This document shows positions 1 through 7,995 of a DNA stretch of 64,000 bases, piece after piece (position 1 is the stretch's first letter; each line of letters opens with the position of its first letter). Position numbers and translations under genes: made by a program. The notes below the pieces were generated by a model that did no database searches, was not told the origin of the DNA, and saw only the letters and a program-made list of their open reading frames with translations. Source of the stretch: UBA7662 sp036787895 (GTDB lineage: Bacteria; Bacteroidota; Bacteroidia; UBA7662); NCBI GenBank assembly GCA_036787895.1, contig DAIQOK010000005.1:1-64000 (forward strand). Reading direction: 5' to 3'.

Positions 1-2
1 CC

Positions 3-692
3 GGCGATGCTTGTCGTACCCGACTCACTGAAGAACAAATGATTGCCTGTCGCAGTGTTCTGGAGAACATACCACAGCGGGGTTATTTGCTGGTTTTCCC
101 TATGCCTAATCAGCAGCCCGTAACCCAGGCGCCTACGCTAACTCTACCGGAGGAAGGCAGTACCGGCTGGCACCCAGATTTTACCACATTTAAATGGAAC
201 GCCGTTCCCGGCGCCACCATGTATCGTTTGCGGGCGCTATCGAATAGTGTTGTAGTTGATGTAGATACACTTCTTTACGACACCGTTTACTTTCACGGCC
301 ACAATAAGTTAAAAGCCAATCGCAATTACAGTTGGGAGGTTACGGCCTACAATGAAACCGATTTGTGTGGCAATCCAACCAGCGCCAGAGGCAACTTTAC
401 AACAGTGAATTTTACCGTTACATCAGTGGCTGAAGATCATTTTGAAGACCTCAAAGTTTATCCCAACCTCCTCGATCGTGGTCAGGCAATACGCATTGAA
501 GCCGGTGCACTCAGCGGAAAGACCATACGCATTGAGCTCCGCTCTGCCGAAGGCAAACTAATACGCGAGCAGCAGCACCAGGCATTGGACAAAAGTTTCG
601 AATTTGAAACCGGACTTCAGGCAGCAGGCATCTATTTTATGACCATCGAACACCAGGGTTATAAAGTGGTTCGCAAGCTGGTGCAGCGCTAG
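3..692 (+). CDS. T9SS-secreted protein, C-terminal part (5' end outside window)
   Basis: The reading frame is open from the first bases of the window, so the gene begins upstream; the ATG at 39 is probably internal. The visible part holds a fibronectin-III-like module (about residues 50-130 from that ATG: a KWNAVPGATMYRL stretch, later YSWEVTAYN) and a C-terminal T9SS type A sorting domain (VYPN, then GIYFMTI, ending KVVRKLVQR). Such a domain sends the protein through the outer membrane. The first visible residues (TEEQMIACRSVL) loosely resemble the end of M43 cytophagalysin-type metalloprotease domains, which is only a guess. A strong hairpin terminator follows the stop codon. Confidence 0.75.
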   Translation, partial: GDACRTRLTEEQMIACRSVLENIPQRGYLLVFPMPNQQPVTQAPTLTLPEEGSTGWHPDFTTFKWNAVPGATMYRLRALSNSVVVDVDTLLYDTVYFHGHNKLKANRNYSWEVTAYNETDLCGNPTSARGNFTTVNFTVTSVAEDHFEDLKVYPNLLDRGQAIRIEAGALSGKTIRIELRSAEGKLIREQQHQALDKSFEFETGLQAAGIYFMTIEHQGYKVVRKLVQR

Positions 693-711
693 TCTTTACA
701 TCTTTTAGTCG

Positions 712-750
712 AAAAGCGCCTCCTAATACTGTAGGAGGCGCTTTTATATT
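712..750 (+). terminator. Rho-independent terminator
   Basis: A perfect 13-bp stem (AAAAGCGCCTCCT at 712-724 pairing with 733-745) closes an 8-nt loop and ends in a T-rich run. It lies just after the T9SS gene that ends at 692. Confidence 0.85.
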
Positions 751-870
751 TTTGGAAAGTCAAATAGAGAAGACTGTTGCCTTTCCAACAAGGGAGAAGA
801 AAGTACGTTAGAAAATTCGCATTTCTCTACTGGCCGAAGTGCCGCCGGAGTATCGCATCTTTGTGCTTAA

Positions 871-1953
871 GTGAAAATCCTCGACTGGTATATCATCCGG
901 AAGTTTCTCGGAACTTTTATCTACGCCATTGCCATCTTCATTGCAATTGCAGTGGTATTTGATCTGACCGAAAAAATTGATGGCATGTTGCAGCGTAATG
1001 CACCCATGCAGGAGATTGTATTCGATTATTACCTCAACTTCATCCCCTATTTCGCCAATCTGTTTTCGCCCCTTTTCGTCTTCATTGCTGTCATATTTTT
1101 CACCTCCAAAATGGCTGCAAAAAGTGAAATTGTAGCCATTCTAAGCAGTGGAACTACCTTTTTTCGTTTACTGCGGCCCTACCTCATAGCTGCAGCCCTC
1201 ATTGCGGTAGGCAATTGGTACCTTAGCGGATATGTGCTTCCACCGGCGAATAAGAAGCGTATCGACTTCGAAAACAAATACATACGCGACAAATTTTACT
1301 TCAGCAAAAGGAATATTCATTTCCAGATCTTACCCGGCAAACAAGCCTATCTCGAAACCTACAGCTCCCCCGACAGCAGCGGTTTCCGTTTTACGCTTGA
1401 ACATTTTGAGGAAGGTAAACTGCTGTCGAAATTGATGTGCGACCGTATACAATGGAACAGCGCTACCCAACAATGGCGACTCGAAGGCTGCAGTAGGCGT
1501 ACCAATGCGTCGGATTTGGAAGAGAGCCTGGAATTTTTTACTGTCTTGGATACCGCCTTGGGTTTTAGTCCGAACGACTTTGCCCGCCCCTTGCTGGAGG
1601 ATGCCGCCCTCTTGAATAACCGGGAGCTGGACGACCTCATTGAGCGTGAGAAATTGAAAGGAAATGCGCGGATTGAACCCTACCTTATTGAAAAATATAA
1701 TCGGGTGAGTATTCCTTTTTCCGCCTTTATACTTACACTAATTGGCGCATCCTTATCTTCCCGAAAAGTCAGGGGAGGCATTGGTATACAGTTGGGCATA
1801 GGCGTAGGCTTGTGTTTCGTCTACATTATGATGATGCGTTTTGCACTTACCTTTGCTACCAAAGGAAGCCTGCCACCCATCATAGCCTCCTGGACGCCCA
1901 ATATTTTGTTCGGAACTTTAAGTATTTACTTCTACCGTGTCGCACCCAAATAA
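871..1953 (+). CDS. LptF/LptG-family LPS export permease
   Basis: A 360-residue membrane protein of the YjgP/YjgQ family, the transmembrane part of the LptBFG ABC transporter that extracts lipopolysaccharide from the inner membrane. It shows the family's arrangement: N-terminal membrane helices (about residues 10-110, starting MKILDWYIIRKFLGTF), a periplasmic domain (about 130-265), and three C-terminal helices (about 275-355). The start is GTG, giving the family's usual N-terminus. LptF and LptG cannot be separated confidently here; Bacteroidota often have dispersed copies. It overlaps the next gene by 17 bp, so the two are probably co-transcribed. Confidence 0.88.
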   Translation: MKILDWYIIRKFLGTFIYAIAIFIAIAVVFDLTEKIDGMLQRNAPMQEIVFDYYLNFIPYFANLFSPLFVFIAVIFFTSKMAAKSEIVAILSSGTTFFRLLRPYLIAAALIAVGNWYLSGYVLPPANKKRIDFENKYIRDKFYFSKRNIHFQILPGKQAYLETYSSPDSSGFRFTLEHFEEGKLLSKLMCDRIQWNSATQQWRLEGCSRRTNASDLEESLEFFTVLDTALGFSPNDFARPLLEDAALLNNRELDDLIEREKLKGNARIEPYLIEKYNRVSIPFSAFILTLIGASLSSRKVRGGIGIQLGIGVGLCFVYIMMMRFALTFATKGSLPPIIASWTPNILFGTLSIYFYRVAPK

Positions 1954-2845
1954 CCGGAAAACCCTCGCCGAACTCCATTTTGTCGTCTTCATCTGGGGTT
2001 TTACCGCTATCATTGGCAAACTGCTATCGCTCGAAGCTTTGCCCCTTGTGTGGTACCGCATGGTATTGGCCGTATTGGCTGTGTATGTTTTTGTGAAGGC
2101 GAAAAAACTCTCTTTACGTATCAACCGGGCCGAAAAAATACGCATGAGCCTCACCGGACTTATCATTGCAGCGCATTGGGTAACTTTTTATCATGCCATT
2201 AAAATTTCCAATGTCTCAGTAACCCTGGCTTGTATTTCTACCGGTGCTTTTTTTGCTTCTATTTTCGAACCACTTTTTTATCGGCGGCGGATCATTTGGT
2301 ACGAAATGGTATTGGGATTGGCGTCGGTAGCCGGACTTTACCTCATTTTTGCATTCGAAAGTGCCTATGTTGCAGGTATGGTCACGGCCATTGTATCGGC
2401 TGCTTTATCTGCCCTTTTTGCTGTCATCAATGGTCAGTTTGCTCAAAAACATGATGCTTCAGTAGTTACAGTGTATGAGATGTTGGGGGGTATAGTTGGA
2501 TTGAGCATTTTTATGCTTTTTGCCGGTACTTTCGAGGCCAGCCAAATGCAGTTTCAGGGTTTCGATCTATGGTACATCCTGCTATTGGCCATTGTTTGTA
2601 CCGCCTATCCATTTATTGCCAGCATACGCTTGATGAAGCATGTTACACCCTATACTTTCGTGCTTTCCATCAATATGGAGCCTGTTTATGGCATAATCCT
2701 GGCTTTTTTCATCTTCGGCGACAGCGAAAAAATGACCACGCCTTTTTATATCGGCACACTCATTATACTATCGACCTTGTTCGTGAATGCCTTCTTCAAA
2801 AATCACGAAAGACGAAAGGCGCTAAACGGGGCGAAAGCGGATTAA
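1937..2845 (+). CDS. EamA/DMT-family transporter
   Basis: A 302-residue drug/metabolite transporter with about ten hydrophobic helices arranged as two EamA repeats (roughly residues 9-140 and 150-285). The first helix carries the typical FVVFIWGFTAIIGK motif. The substrate cannot be told from sequence. It starts with GTG inside the end of the LptF/G gene, so the two are translationally close, and it ends convergently against the DUF58 gene with a 4-bp overlap. Confidence 0.85.
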   Translation: MSHPNNRKTLAELHFVVFIWGFTAIIGKLLSLEALPLVWYRMVLAVLAVYVFVKAKKLSLRINRAEKIRMSLTGLIIAAHWVTFYHAIKISNVSVTLACISTGAFFASIFEPLFYRRRIIWYEMVLGLASVAGLYLIFAFESAYVAGMVTAIVSAALSALFAVINGQFAQKHDASVVTVYEMLGGIVGLSIFMLFAGTFEASQMQFQGFDLWYILLLAIVCTAYPFIASIRLMKHVTPYTFVLSINMEPVYGIILAFFIFGDSEKMTTPFYIGTLIILSTLFVNAFFKNHERRKALNGAKAD

Positions 2846-3828
2846 AGCAATTTGGCTCTTTTCAGCAGATAAGGCATTAATACCTGTTTGAACCCCTTGC
2901 GGGTGTCTGCCTCAACCAAATCGATCCCAAATTGACCGCATTTGAGCTGTAATTCTCTGCGAAAAGCAGCTGAAGATGACTGAAATGCCTGTTGTAATTG
3001 CACCGGATTTAGCTTTAGCTCTGCTCCTGTTTCCAAATCAACGAAAATATGTGGTCGGTTTTCATAGTCGAAATCAAGCTCATGCTTTTCGTCCACCACA
3101 TGAAAAAGAATGACCTCATGTTTATTGTAGCGTAAATGCTGGAGCGCTTCGTAGAGTTTCTCATTGTCTGCTCCGGCATCAAACATATCTGAAAAAATAA
3201 CCACCAACGACCGGCGATGCACAGCTTCGGCTATGGTATGTAAGGCAGCCACCGCACGCGTACGGTTTTGCTTACGCTGACGTTGAAGCAGGGCTTCAAG
3301 TTCAAACATGAGCAATTTCTGGTGAGCCCCGGATCCTCTTGGTTTGATGAGCGTATCCAAATTATCGTCGAAAATCGCCAAACCAACTGCATCCCGTTGC
3401 CGGTACAGTAAATTCATGATGGCCGCCGAAGCCAGCACACTAAACTGGAGTTTAGAAGGACCGTCGAGCGGGAAATACATGGAGGCAGAGGCATCAATTA
3501 CAAGCTGACAGCGGAGATTGGTTTCTTCTTCGTAGCGTTTTACAAATACTTTTTCACTGCGGGCGTAGAGTTTCCAGTCGATGTTTTTGGTGCTTTCGCC
3601 GGTGTTGTAGAGGCGGTGTTCCGAAAATTCGACCGAAAAACCGTGGTACGGGCTTTTATGCAGACCCGTGATAAATCCCTCCACGACCTGCTTGGCCAGA
3701 AATTCCAGTTTGCCGGGTATGGCGAGTTGTTCAGGTGAAAGTAAATCTGTTGGCACGCTTAAAGATAGTGTGGGTGTGGGAGAACGGGAAAAGGTGGTGG
3801 ATATTTTATTTGGTGTTTGTGCGGCCAT
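2842..3828 (-). CDS. DUF58-domain protein (VWA-like)
   Basis: A 328-residue protein with the DUF58 hallmark block: SEHRLYNTGESTKNIDWKLY at about residues 69-88, then FVKRYEEE. A MIDAS-like DxSxS (D112, S114, S116, in IDASASMYF) suggests a von Willebrand A-type metal site. DUF58 proteins usually sit with MoxR ATPases and BatA/BatB proteins; no such neighbour is visible here, so the gene is isolated. It is cytoplasmic, with no signal peptide or membrane helix. Function in the family is poorly defined; MoxR-type systems are linked to stress and envelope maturation. Confidence 0.85.
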   Translation of the reverse strand: MAAQTPNKISTTFSRSPTPTLSLSVPTDLLSPEQLAIPGKLEFLAKQVVEGFITGLHKSPYHGFSVEFSEHRLYNTGESTKNIDWKLYARSEKVFVKRYEEETNLRCQLVIDASASMYFPLDGPSKLQFSVLASAAIMNLLYRQRDAVGLAIFDDNLDTLIKPRGSGAHQKLLMFELEALLQRQRKQNRTRAVAALHTIAEAVHRRSLVVIFSDMFDAGADNEKLYEALQHLRYNKHEVILFHVVDEKHELDFDYENRPHIFVDLETGAELKLNPVQLQQAFQSSSAAFRRELQLKCGQFGIDLVEADTRKGFKQVLMPYLLKRAKLL

Positions 3829-4201
3829 CGGTTAAACGGGGCTTTGGGGGATTATGGTTAAACGGTGGTTCATAATAATCGGTGCCCGAGGCTCCCGTAG
3901 CCAGCGGTGCTGAGACAGTGGCCCGAACAGCCAGTTTTGCCAACAGCTACTTACTTTTGCCTGCCGTGAGATTATCGAAAGGTGCGACCTTCAGTTAAAG
4001 GGGGTTTTGGATAAAAGGGGGTTTTTACACCAAAGCAACCGTCAGGACCTGTAGTGAGTCCTGCCGAACTACGAGTCGAATTGAGTAATTGCTGAAAACT
4101 AGGAAAACACAGGAGCGAACGAGGGCAGGTTGCGAGCAAAAATAAAGCGTGCAGGCCCAGAGAAGGCGTTATTTTGGATTCGGAAAATATTCTTTTTGAA
4201 T
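3829..4201. other. Intergenic region with partial GGTTAAACGG repeats
   Basis: About 370 bases lie between two minus-strand genes. I see no coding frame worth calling. The first 60 bases contain two GGTTAAACGG-type units (from about 3830 and 3855), the second followed by GGTTC. The same words occur inside the larger hairpin repeats at 58.9 and 61.5 kb, so this is probably a degraded member of that dispersed repeat. The rest shows nothing I can name. Confidence 0.5.
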
Positions 4202-5704
4202 CTATTGTCGAGAGCCCTTCACATCCCAACTAAATCGCTGACGTTTGATGTGTTGCCTGCGTTCAAAATCAGGGCAGGCATAAAACCGCGGATAACTCAG
4301 TCTACTTTTCCAATTGCCATACTTTTGAAACCACTTCAGTCGGTATCCGCCCTTATCCACCTCCAAACAATAATTAACTTCACGATTGACAATGCTGAGC
4401 TTCATGTAAATTATTACTGGATGCCTCACCCTGTAGCCGTCAATAAAATATTCAAAACGAACATTTTCGGTGAAATAAACATTGTCTATTCCTTCTAATT
4501 TTTCTATTTCTGCAGCGACATTTTTAGCTGCAATTTGAAAATCATTTTCATAGCCTGGTTTTTTCGCTTTTCCTTGCTTCCTAACAATTCGTTTGATTTT
4601 CTTTTCGATAGGTTTTACATTTCCAGCTTGCAAGGCTTTGCCATATTTGGTTTTAGGCTTCCAATCAGGATAGGTTGGTTTCGGCATCTGTGCATACCGC
4701 CAAATCACTCCTCCATTACCTGCTAAATAGATGGCTTGACCATTTTTAGCTTGTTGGACGGTGTGCATCCCGCGGAAATCGTTGAGGGGGTGCCAGTCGA
4801 GACCGCCGTTGTAAGTGATGTCGCTGCCGGAGGGGCCGGTGGCCATCCAGTTGAAGGTGTCGGTAGTTAATATACATTCCCGGTAGCCGCGAGTAGTAGT
4901 ACGGTTTTTCCACCAGAAGTTGTCGTATAGATTGGCAATGTGGCCGATAGTATCCTGTGCCTTGAGGTAATCTCCGCCTACAATGACCAAGTGGCTGTCG
5001 GGTGCAAGACTCACGCCAAAAGCCCCTTGACTGGCTTCACCCTGTAATATGGGTGTTTTGGTATTTTGCCAACTGTGACCCCGATCAAACGAATACCACA
5101 AACGCGAAACACTCCCACCACTCACAATCACCAAAGTGCTATCACCAATAGCCCGGATGGAAGTTCCGCTGGCCGCAAAACAGGATTCACCGGGCTCGAA
5201 TTGGGGTTGTTCTACGTAATGAAAGGGTGTCCAGCTGTGGCCGCCATCGGTGGTGCGCATCAGGAAAAGTCGGTTATTGATGGGGTCTCCAAAAAGTACC
5301 CCATCGGTGGCGTTCCAAAAAGCCAGGCCATCGAGGAATACAGTGGTATCGCGGCTGTGAAAGACGAGCTTCCAGGTTTTGCCACCATCGTGGGTGCGGA
5401 TTACATTGGCTGGTCGTGAGGTGGTAGCTGCAATGGCGTTTAATTCATCTATGGCATGAAGACTGCGGAATTCAGCTTGTTCACCGGCGGGTTGCCAACG
5501 TTTCCAGCTTTTGCCACCGTCGCTACTTCTCCCCAACCAACCTTTGTTGCCACCAAACCACACTACACTATCATTGACTGGCTGCAAAGCCCGAATGGAA
5601 GTGGCAACACCAACATTTAAGCTGTCGGGCTGTTGGGCCAATAAAAATTTCGCCGGCAAAACCAGGAGTAGGCCTAGAAAGGCGTATAAATTCAAAGCTG
5701 GCAC
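4202..5704 (-). CDS. Secreted BNR/Asp-box beta-propeller protein with unusual C-terminal domain
   Basis: A 500-residue exported protein (signal peptide ending near LLAQ, residue 24). Five Asp-box repeats are visible: SSDGGKSW (60-67), THDGGKTW (104-111), TTDGGHSW (151-158), SFDRGHSW and TYNGGLDW, the pattern of Ycf48-like or sialidase-like propellers. The propeller seems to end near residue 340. A lysine-rich linker follows (about 350-383), then about 115 residues I do not recognise, with many aromatic and charged residues. No T9SS sorting domain is present, unlike most such proteins in this phylum. It may be a domain fusion; ligand unknown. Confidence 0.75.
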   Translation of the reverse strand: MPALNLYAFLGLLLVLPAKFLLAQQPDSLNVGVATSIRALQPVNDSVVWFGGNKGWLGRSSDGGKSWKRWQPAGEQAEFRSLHAIDELNAIAATTSRPANVIRTHDGGKTWKLVFHSRDTTVFLDGLAFWNATDGVLFGDPINNRLFLMRTTDGGHSWTPFHYVEQPQFEPGESCFAASGTSIRAIGDSTLVIVSGGSVSRLWYSFDRGHSWQNTKTPILQGEASQGAFGVSLAPDSHLVIVGGDYLKAQDTIGHIANLYDNFWWKNRTTTRGYRECILTTDTFNWMATGPSGSDITYNGGLDWHPLNDFRGMHTVQQAKNGQAIYLAGNGGVIWRYAQMPKPTYPDWKPKTKYGKALQAGNVKPIEKKIKRIVRKQGKAKKPGYENDFQIAAKNVAAEIEKLEGIDNVYFTENVRFEYFIDGYRVRHPVIIYMKLSIVNREVNYCLEVDKGGYRLKWFQKYGNWKSRLSYPRFYACPDFERRQHIKRQRFSWDVKGSRQ

Positions 5705-5724
5705 AGGCTGACGAATAGGTTAAA

Positions 5725-6375
5725 TTAAGGTTTGGCCGACTGAAACTGCTTGATGAGTTCCTGCCTGTTCAGTAGCTGAAAATTTGTGGTCATATCATAC
5801 AAATCTTCATTACCCTTGCGGTTTTTGATCTCCTCGAGCAGCTTGTTGGCATCTGATTCCATGCCCAGAAATTTGAGATTTACCGCATAATTAATGAGTA
5901 GCAATTGGTAAGCCCGACTGGCCCCGCTGCTGCTGTTTAACTGTTTTTTGTAGCTTTTGTCGGCCTCGATGAACTTACGTCTGGCATGCAGACTATCCCG
6001 GTGAATTTCGGTAAATATGCCCGACCAAACCTTCAGTTCACTGTTATCTGGTTGCAGCAATTCGAGTTTTTCGAGCGTTTTCATCGCTTCGGTGGTGCGA
6101 CCCTGGTGGTTTAGAAAAACGAGCTTGTTCATGAGCGCAATTTCATAATCAGGCTGGATTTCAAGAGCTTCTTCCCACAAGTCCAGGGCTGTTTCGATTT
6201 GCAGAGAATCGTAGCTGCGGGCCAGTTGCATGGCACTGTCGTTCAAACTGATGGCCAAGGGGGCTATTTCTTTTTCCGTTTCTTTCGGGGAAGATGAACA
6301 GGCTATACTGAACAAGCCAATAAAAAGCAGGCTTGAGATAAACGAACAGAGGTAATGTTTTAAAAACAAGAACAT
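5725..6375 (-). CDS. TPR-repeat lipoprotein
   Basis: A 216-residue lipoprotein: a hydrophobic leader and a FSIAC lipobox put the lipidated cysteine near residue 26, followed by SSSPKETEKE. The mature part contains TPR-like helical pairs (DLWEEALEIQPDYEIALMNK and EAMKTLEKLELLQPDNSELK), a scaffold for protein-protein contacts. The role is unknown. It follows the beta-barrel-like gene ending at 6385 by only 9 bp on the same strand, so the two probably form an operon. Confidence 0.75.
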   Translation of the reverse strand: MFLFLKHYLCSFISSLLFIGLFSIACSSSPKETEKEIAPLAISLNDSAMQLARSYDSLQIETALDLWEEALEIQPDYEIALMNKLVFLNHQGRTTEAMKTLEKLELLQPDNSELKVWSGIFTEIHRDSLHARRKFIEADKSYKKQLNSSSGASRAYQLLLINYAVNLKFLGMESDANKLLEEIKNRKGNEDLYDMTTNFQLLNRQELIKQFQSAKP

Positions 6376-6384
6376 ATTAAAAAA

Positions 6385-7320
6385 TTAGGCTGGCCATTTC
6401 GACCAGTTGAATTGATAATTCAGACCAAAACGCAACATATGTGTAGTCAGATCGCGGAAAGCATATTGGTAACCCATAAATGCATGGAAAGCGTCTTGTT
6501 GCCGCCCCAGTTGTAGTCGGGCAACTACTGGGCGATCGCCGTTTTGGATCCAGCCCGTATAACCAGCCAGGGCCGGGCTTAATGTCCAGTTTTTCGCATG
6601 CAAAGTCATGTTAATGGCATAATTAAAGGCGTCGTTTTGGCTGTTGATGCCCTCCTGCCAGACAAAAAGACCTGCCTGGCCAAAAAACTGAAGTTTATTC
6701 AACCAGCGGCCTTCACGTTGTATTGTTCGACCGGCATGCAAATCGAAGATGTAGCCAGGACTATTCGTATGCCGGGCGTTTTCGAAGTTTTTGCCTGCAG
6801 TTGTTTTTACAGTCACCTGAAGCTGTAAATCGGGCCAATTTGGACTGTTTTTTTGCCGAACCAATTGAAATGCTGAAGTAATCCAAACATCGCCCTCTCC
6901 TTTTCCTGAACCGGAGGCATCACGAGCCCGGCGATGATCGCGTACTTCCGGTGACATGCTGTACCATTCCACCGAACGGTAGCTTAGTGCAAGACTCACC
7001 CGGTTTTTCGCCATGGGAATACTTAGATAGTGAAACAAATTGTTCGTTACATCGCCCGTGGCCCGATGAAACTCTAGGCCATTTTCTATTTCCCAATTGT
7101 TCTCCAACAATGGATAACGACTTATTGGCACAGGTAAGGCGTTCGGCCCCATTCGTCCGGAGCTGCGAATCATATAATTTTCCCAAGAAGTAACACCATC
7201 CCAGTTTACAGCGGCTTTCCAATGGGCATAGGGGTCTTGAGCCATCAGTTCAAAATGCCCCATTGGATTCACAAAAAATGCTAAGGCCGAAACCAGAACG
7301 GTTAAGAAACGTTTAAACAC
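6385..7320 (-). CDS. Probable outer-membrane beta-barrel protein, family not recognised
   Basis: About 311 residues using GTG at 7320, which gives a clean signal peptide (MFKRFLTVLVSALAFF, mature protein starting near AQDPYAHW). Upstream starts at 7368 or further would add an atypical N-terminus and overlap the divergent DUF2911 gene. The mature protein alternates aromatic and polar residues in short strands and ends in an aromatic-rich stretch (MLRFGLNYQFNWSKW), as expected for an outer-membrane barrel. I do not recognise the family. It shares the short divergent promoter region with the DUF2911 gene. Confidence 0.6.
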   Translation of the reverse strand: MFKRFLTVLVSALAFFVNPMGHFELMAQDPYAHWKAAVNWDGVTSWENYMIRSSGRMGPNALPVPISRYPLLENNWEIENGLEFHRATGDVTNNLFHYLSIPMAKNRVSLALSYRSVEWYSMSPEVRDHRRARDASGSGKGEGDVWITSAFQLVRQKNSPNWPDLQLQVTVKTTAGKNFENARHTNSPGYIFDLHAGRTIQREGRWLNKLQFFGQAGLFVWQEGINSQNDAFNYAINMTLHAKNWTLSPALAGYTGWIQNGDRPVVARLQLGRQQDAFHAFMGYQYAFRDLTTHMLRFGLNYQFNWSKWPA

Positions 7321-7366
7321 TTTTAATATCTGTATTTTCGTACAAAATAAGACAAAGCAAATCGTC

Positions 7367-7909
7367 ATGAAACAACTCCTTCTCGGATTTATCGTATTCA
7401 CACTTACCGCGGTGATGAACCTACAGGAAACACAGGCACAAGCAGCCCCTAAAGCTCGAAAAAGTCCGATGAGCGTTGCCATGCTAAAATCAGGCAAGAC
7501 TTATATTAAAGTGGTTTACAGTCAGCCCTTTAAAAACGAAAGAGAAATATTTGGCAGCCTGGTACCTTATGGCAAAGTGTGGCGTACAGGTGCCAACGAG
7601 GCAACTGAAATAACGCTCACCCAAAAAATTAAAATTGGTGGTAAAACCCTTGCCCCCGGCACCTACAGCATATTTAGCATACCCCAGGCCGATAAATGGA
7701 CAATAATTCTCAGCAAAGATTTGGGACTATGGGGTGAATACGAATACGATTCAAAATGTGATCAATTGCGCTTTGATGTTCCTGTAACTAAAGTAGACCA
7801 AAGCTGGGAGGCTTTTACCATCAAGTTGGACAAAGAAGGCAGTGGCGCGAAAATGACCATGGTCTGGGATAAAGTTTCGGTAGAAATCCCGATTGATCTG
7901 TTAAAATAA
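7367..7909 (+). CDS. DUF2911-domain secreted protein
   Basis: A 180-residue exported protein with a signal peptide ending near AQAAP (residue 27). The mature protein matches DUF2911: KTYIKVVYSQPFKNEREIFG, then VPYGKVWRTGANEATEI, then LAPGTYSIFSIP. The fold is a small beta-sandwich of unknown biochemical role, very common in Bacteroidota. A TATTTTCG sequence (one mismatch to TAnnTTTG) about 35 bp upstream may be its promoter. Confidence 0.88.
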   Translation: MKQLLLGFIVFTLTAVMNLQETQAQAAPKARKSPMSVAMLKSGKTYIKVVYSQPFKNEREIFGSLVPYGKVWRTGANEATEITLTQKIKIGGKTLAPGTYSIFSIPQADKWTIILSKDLGLWGEYEYDSKCDQLRFDVPVTKVDQSWEAFTIKLDKEGSGAKMTMVWDKVSVEIPIDLLK

Positions 7910-7995
7910 GTCAGATTGGCCGTTAAACTTAGTTTGGGTCGATTGGTCTTACTCTGGCTGTAGCCACGCTCTTCTATTTTCTTTTCTTAATTTTT

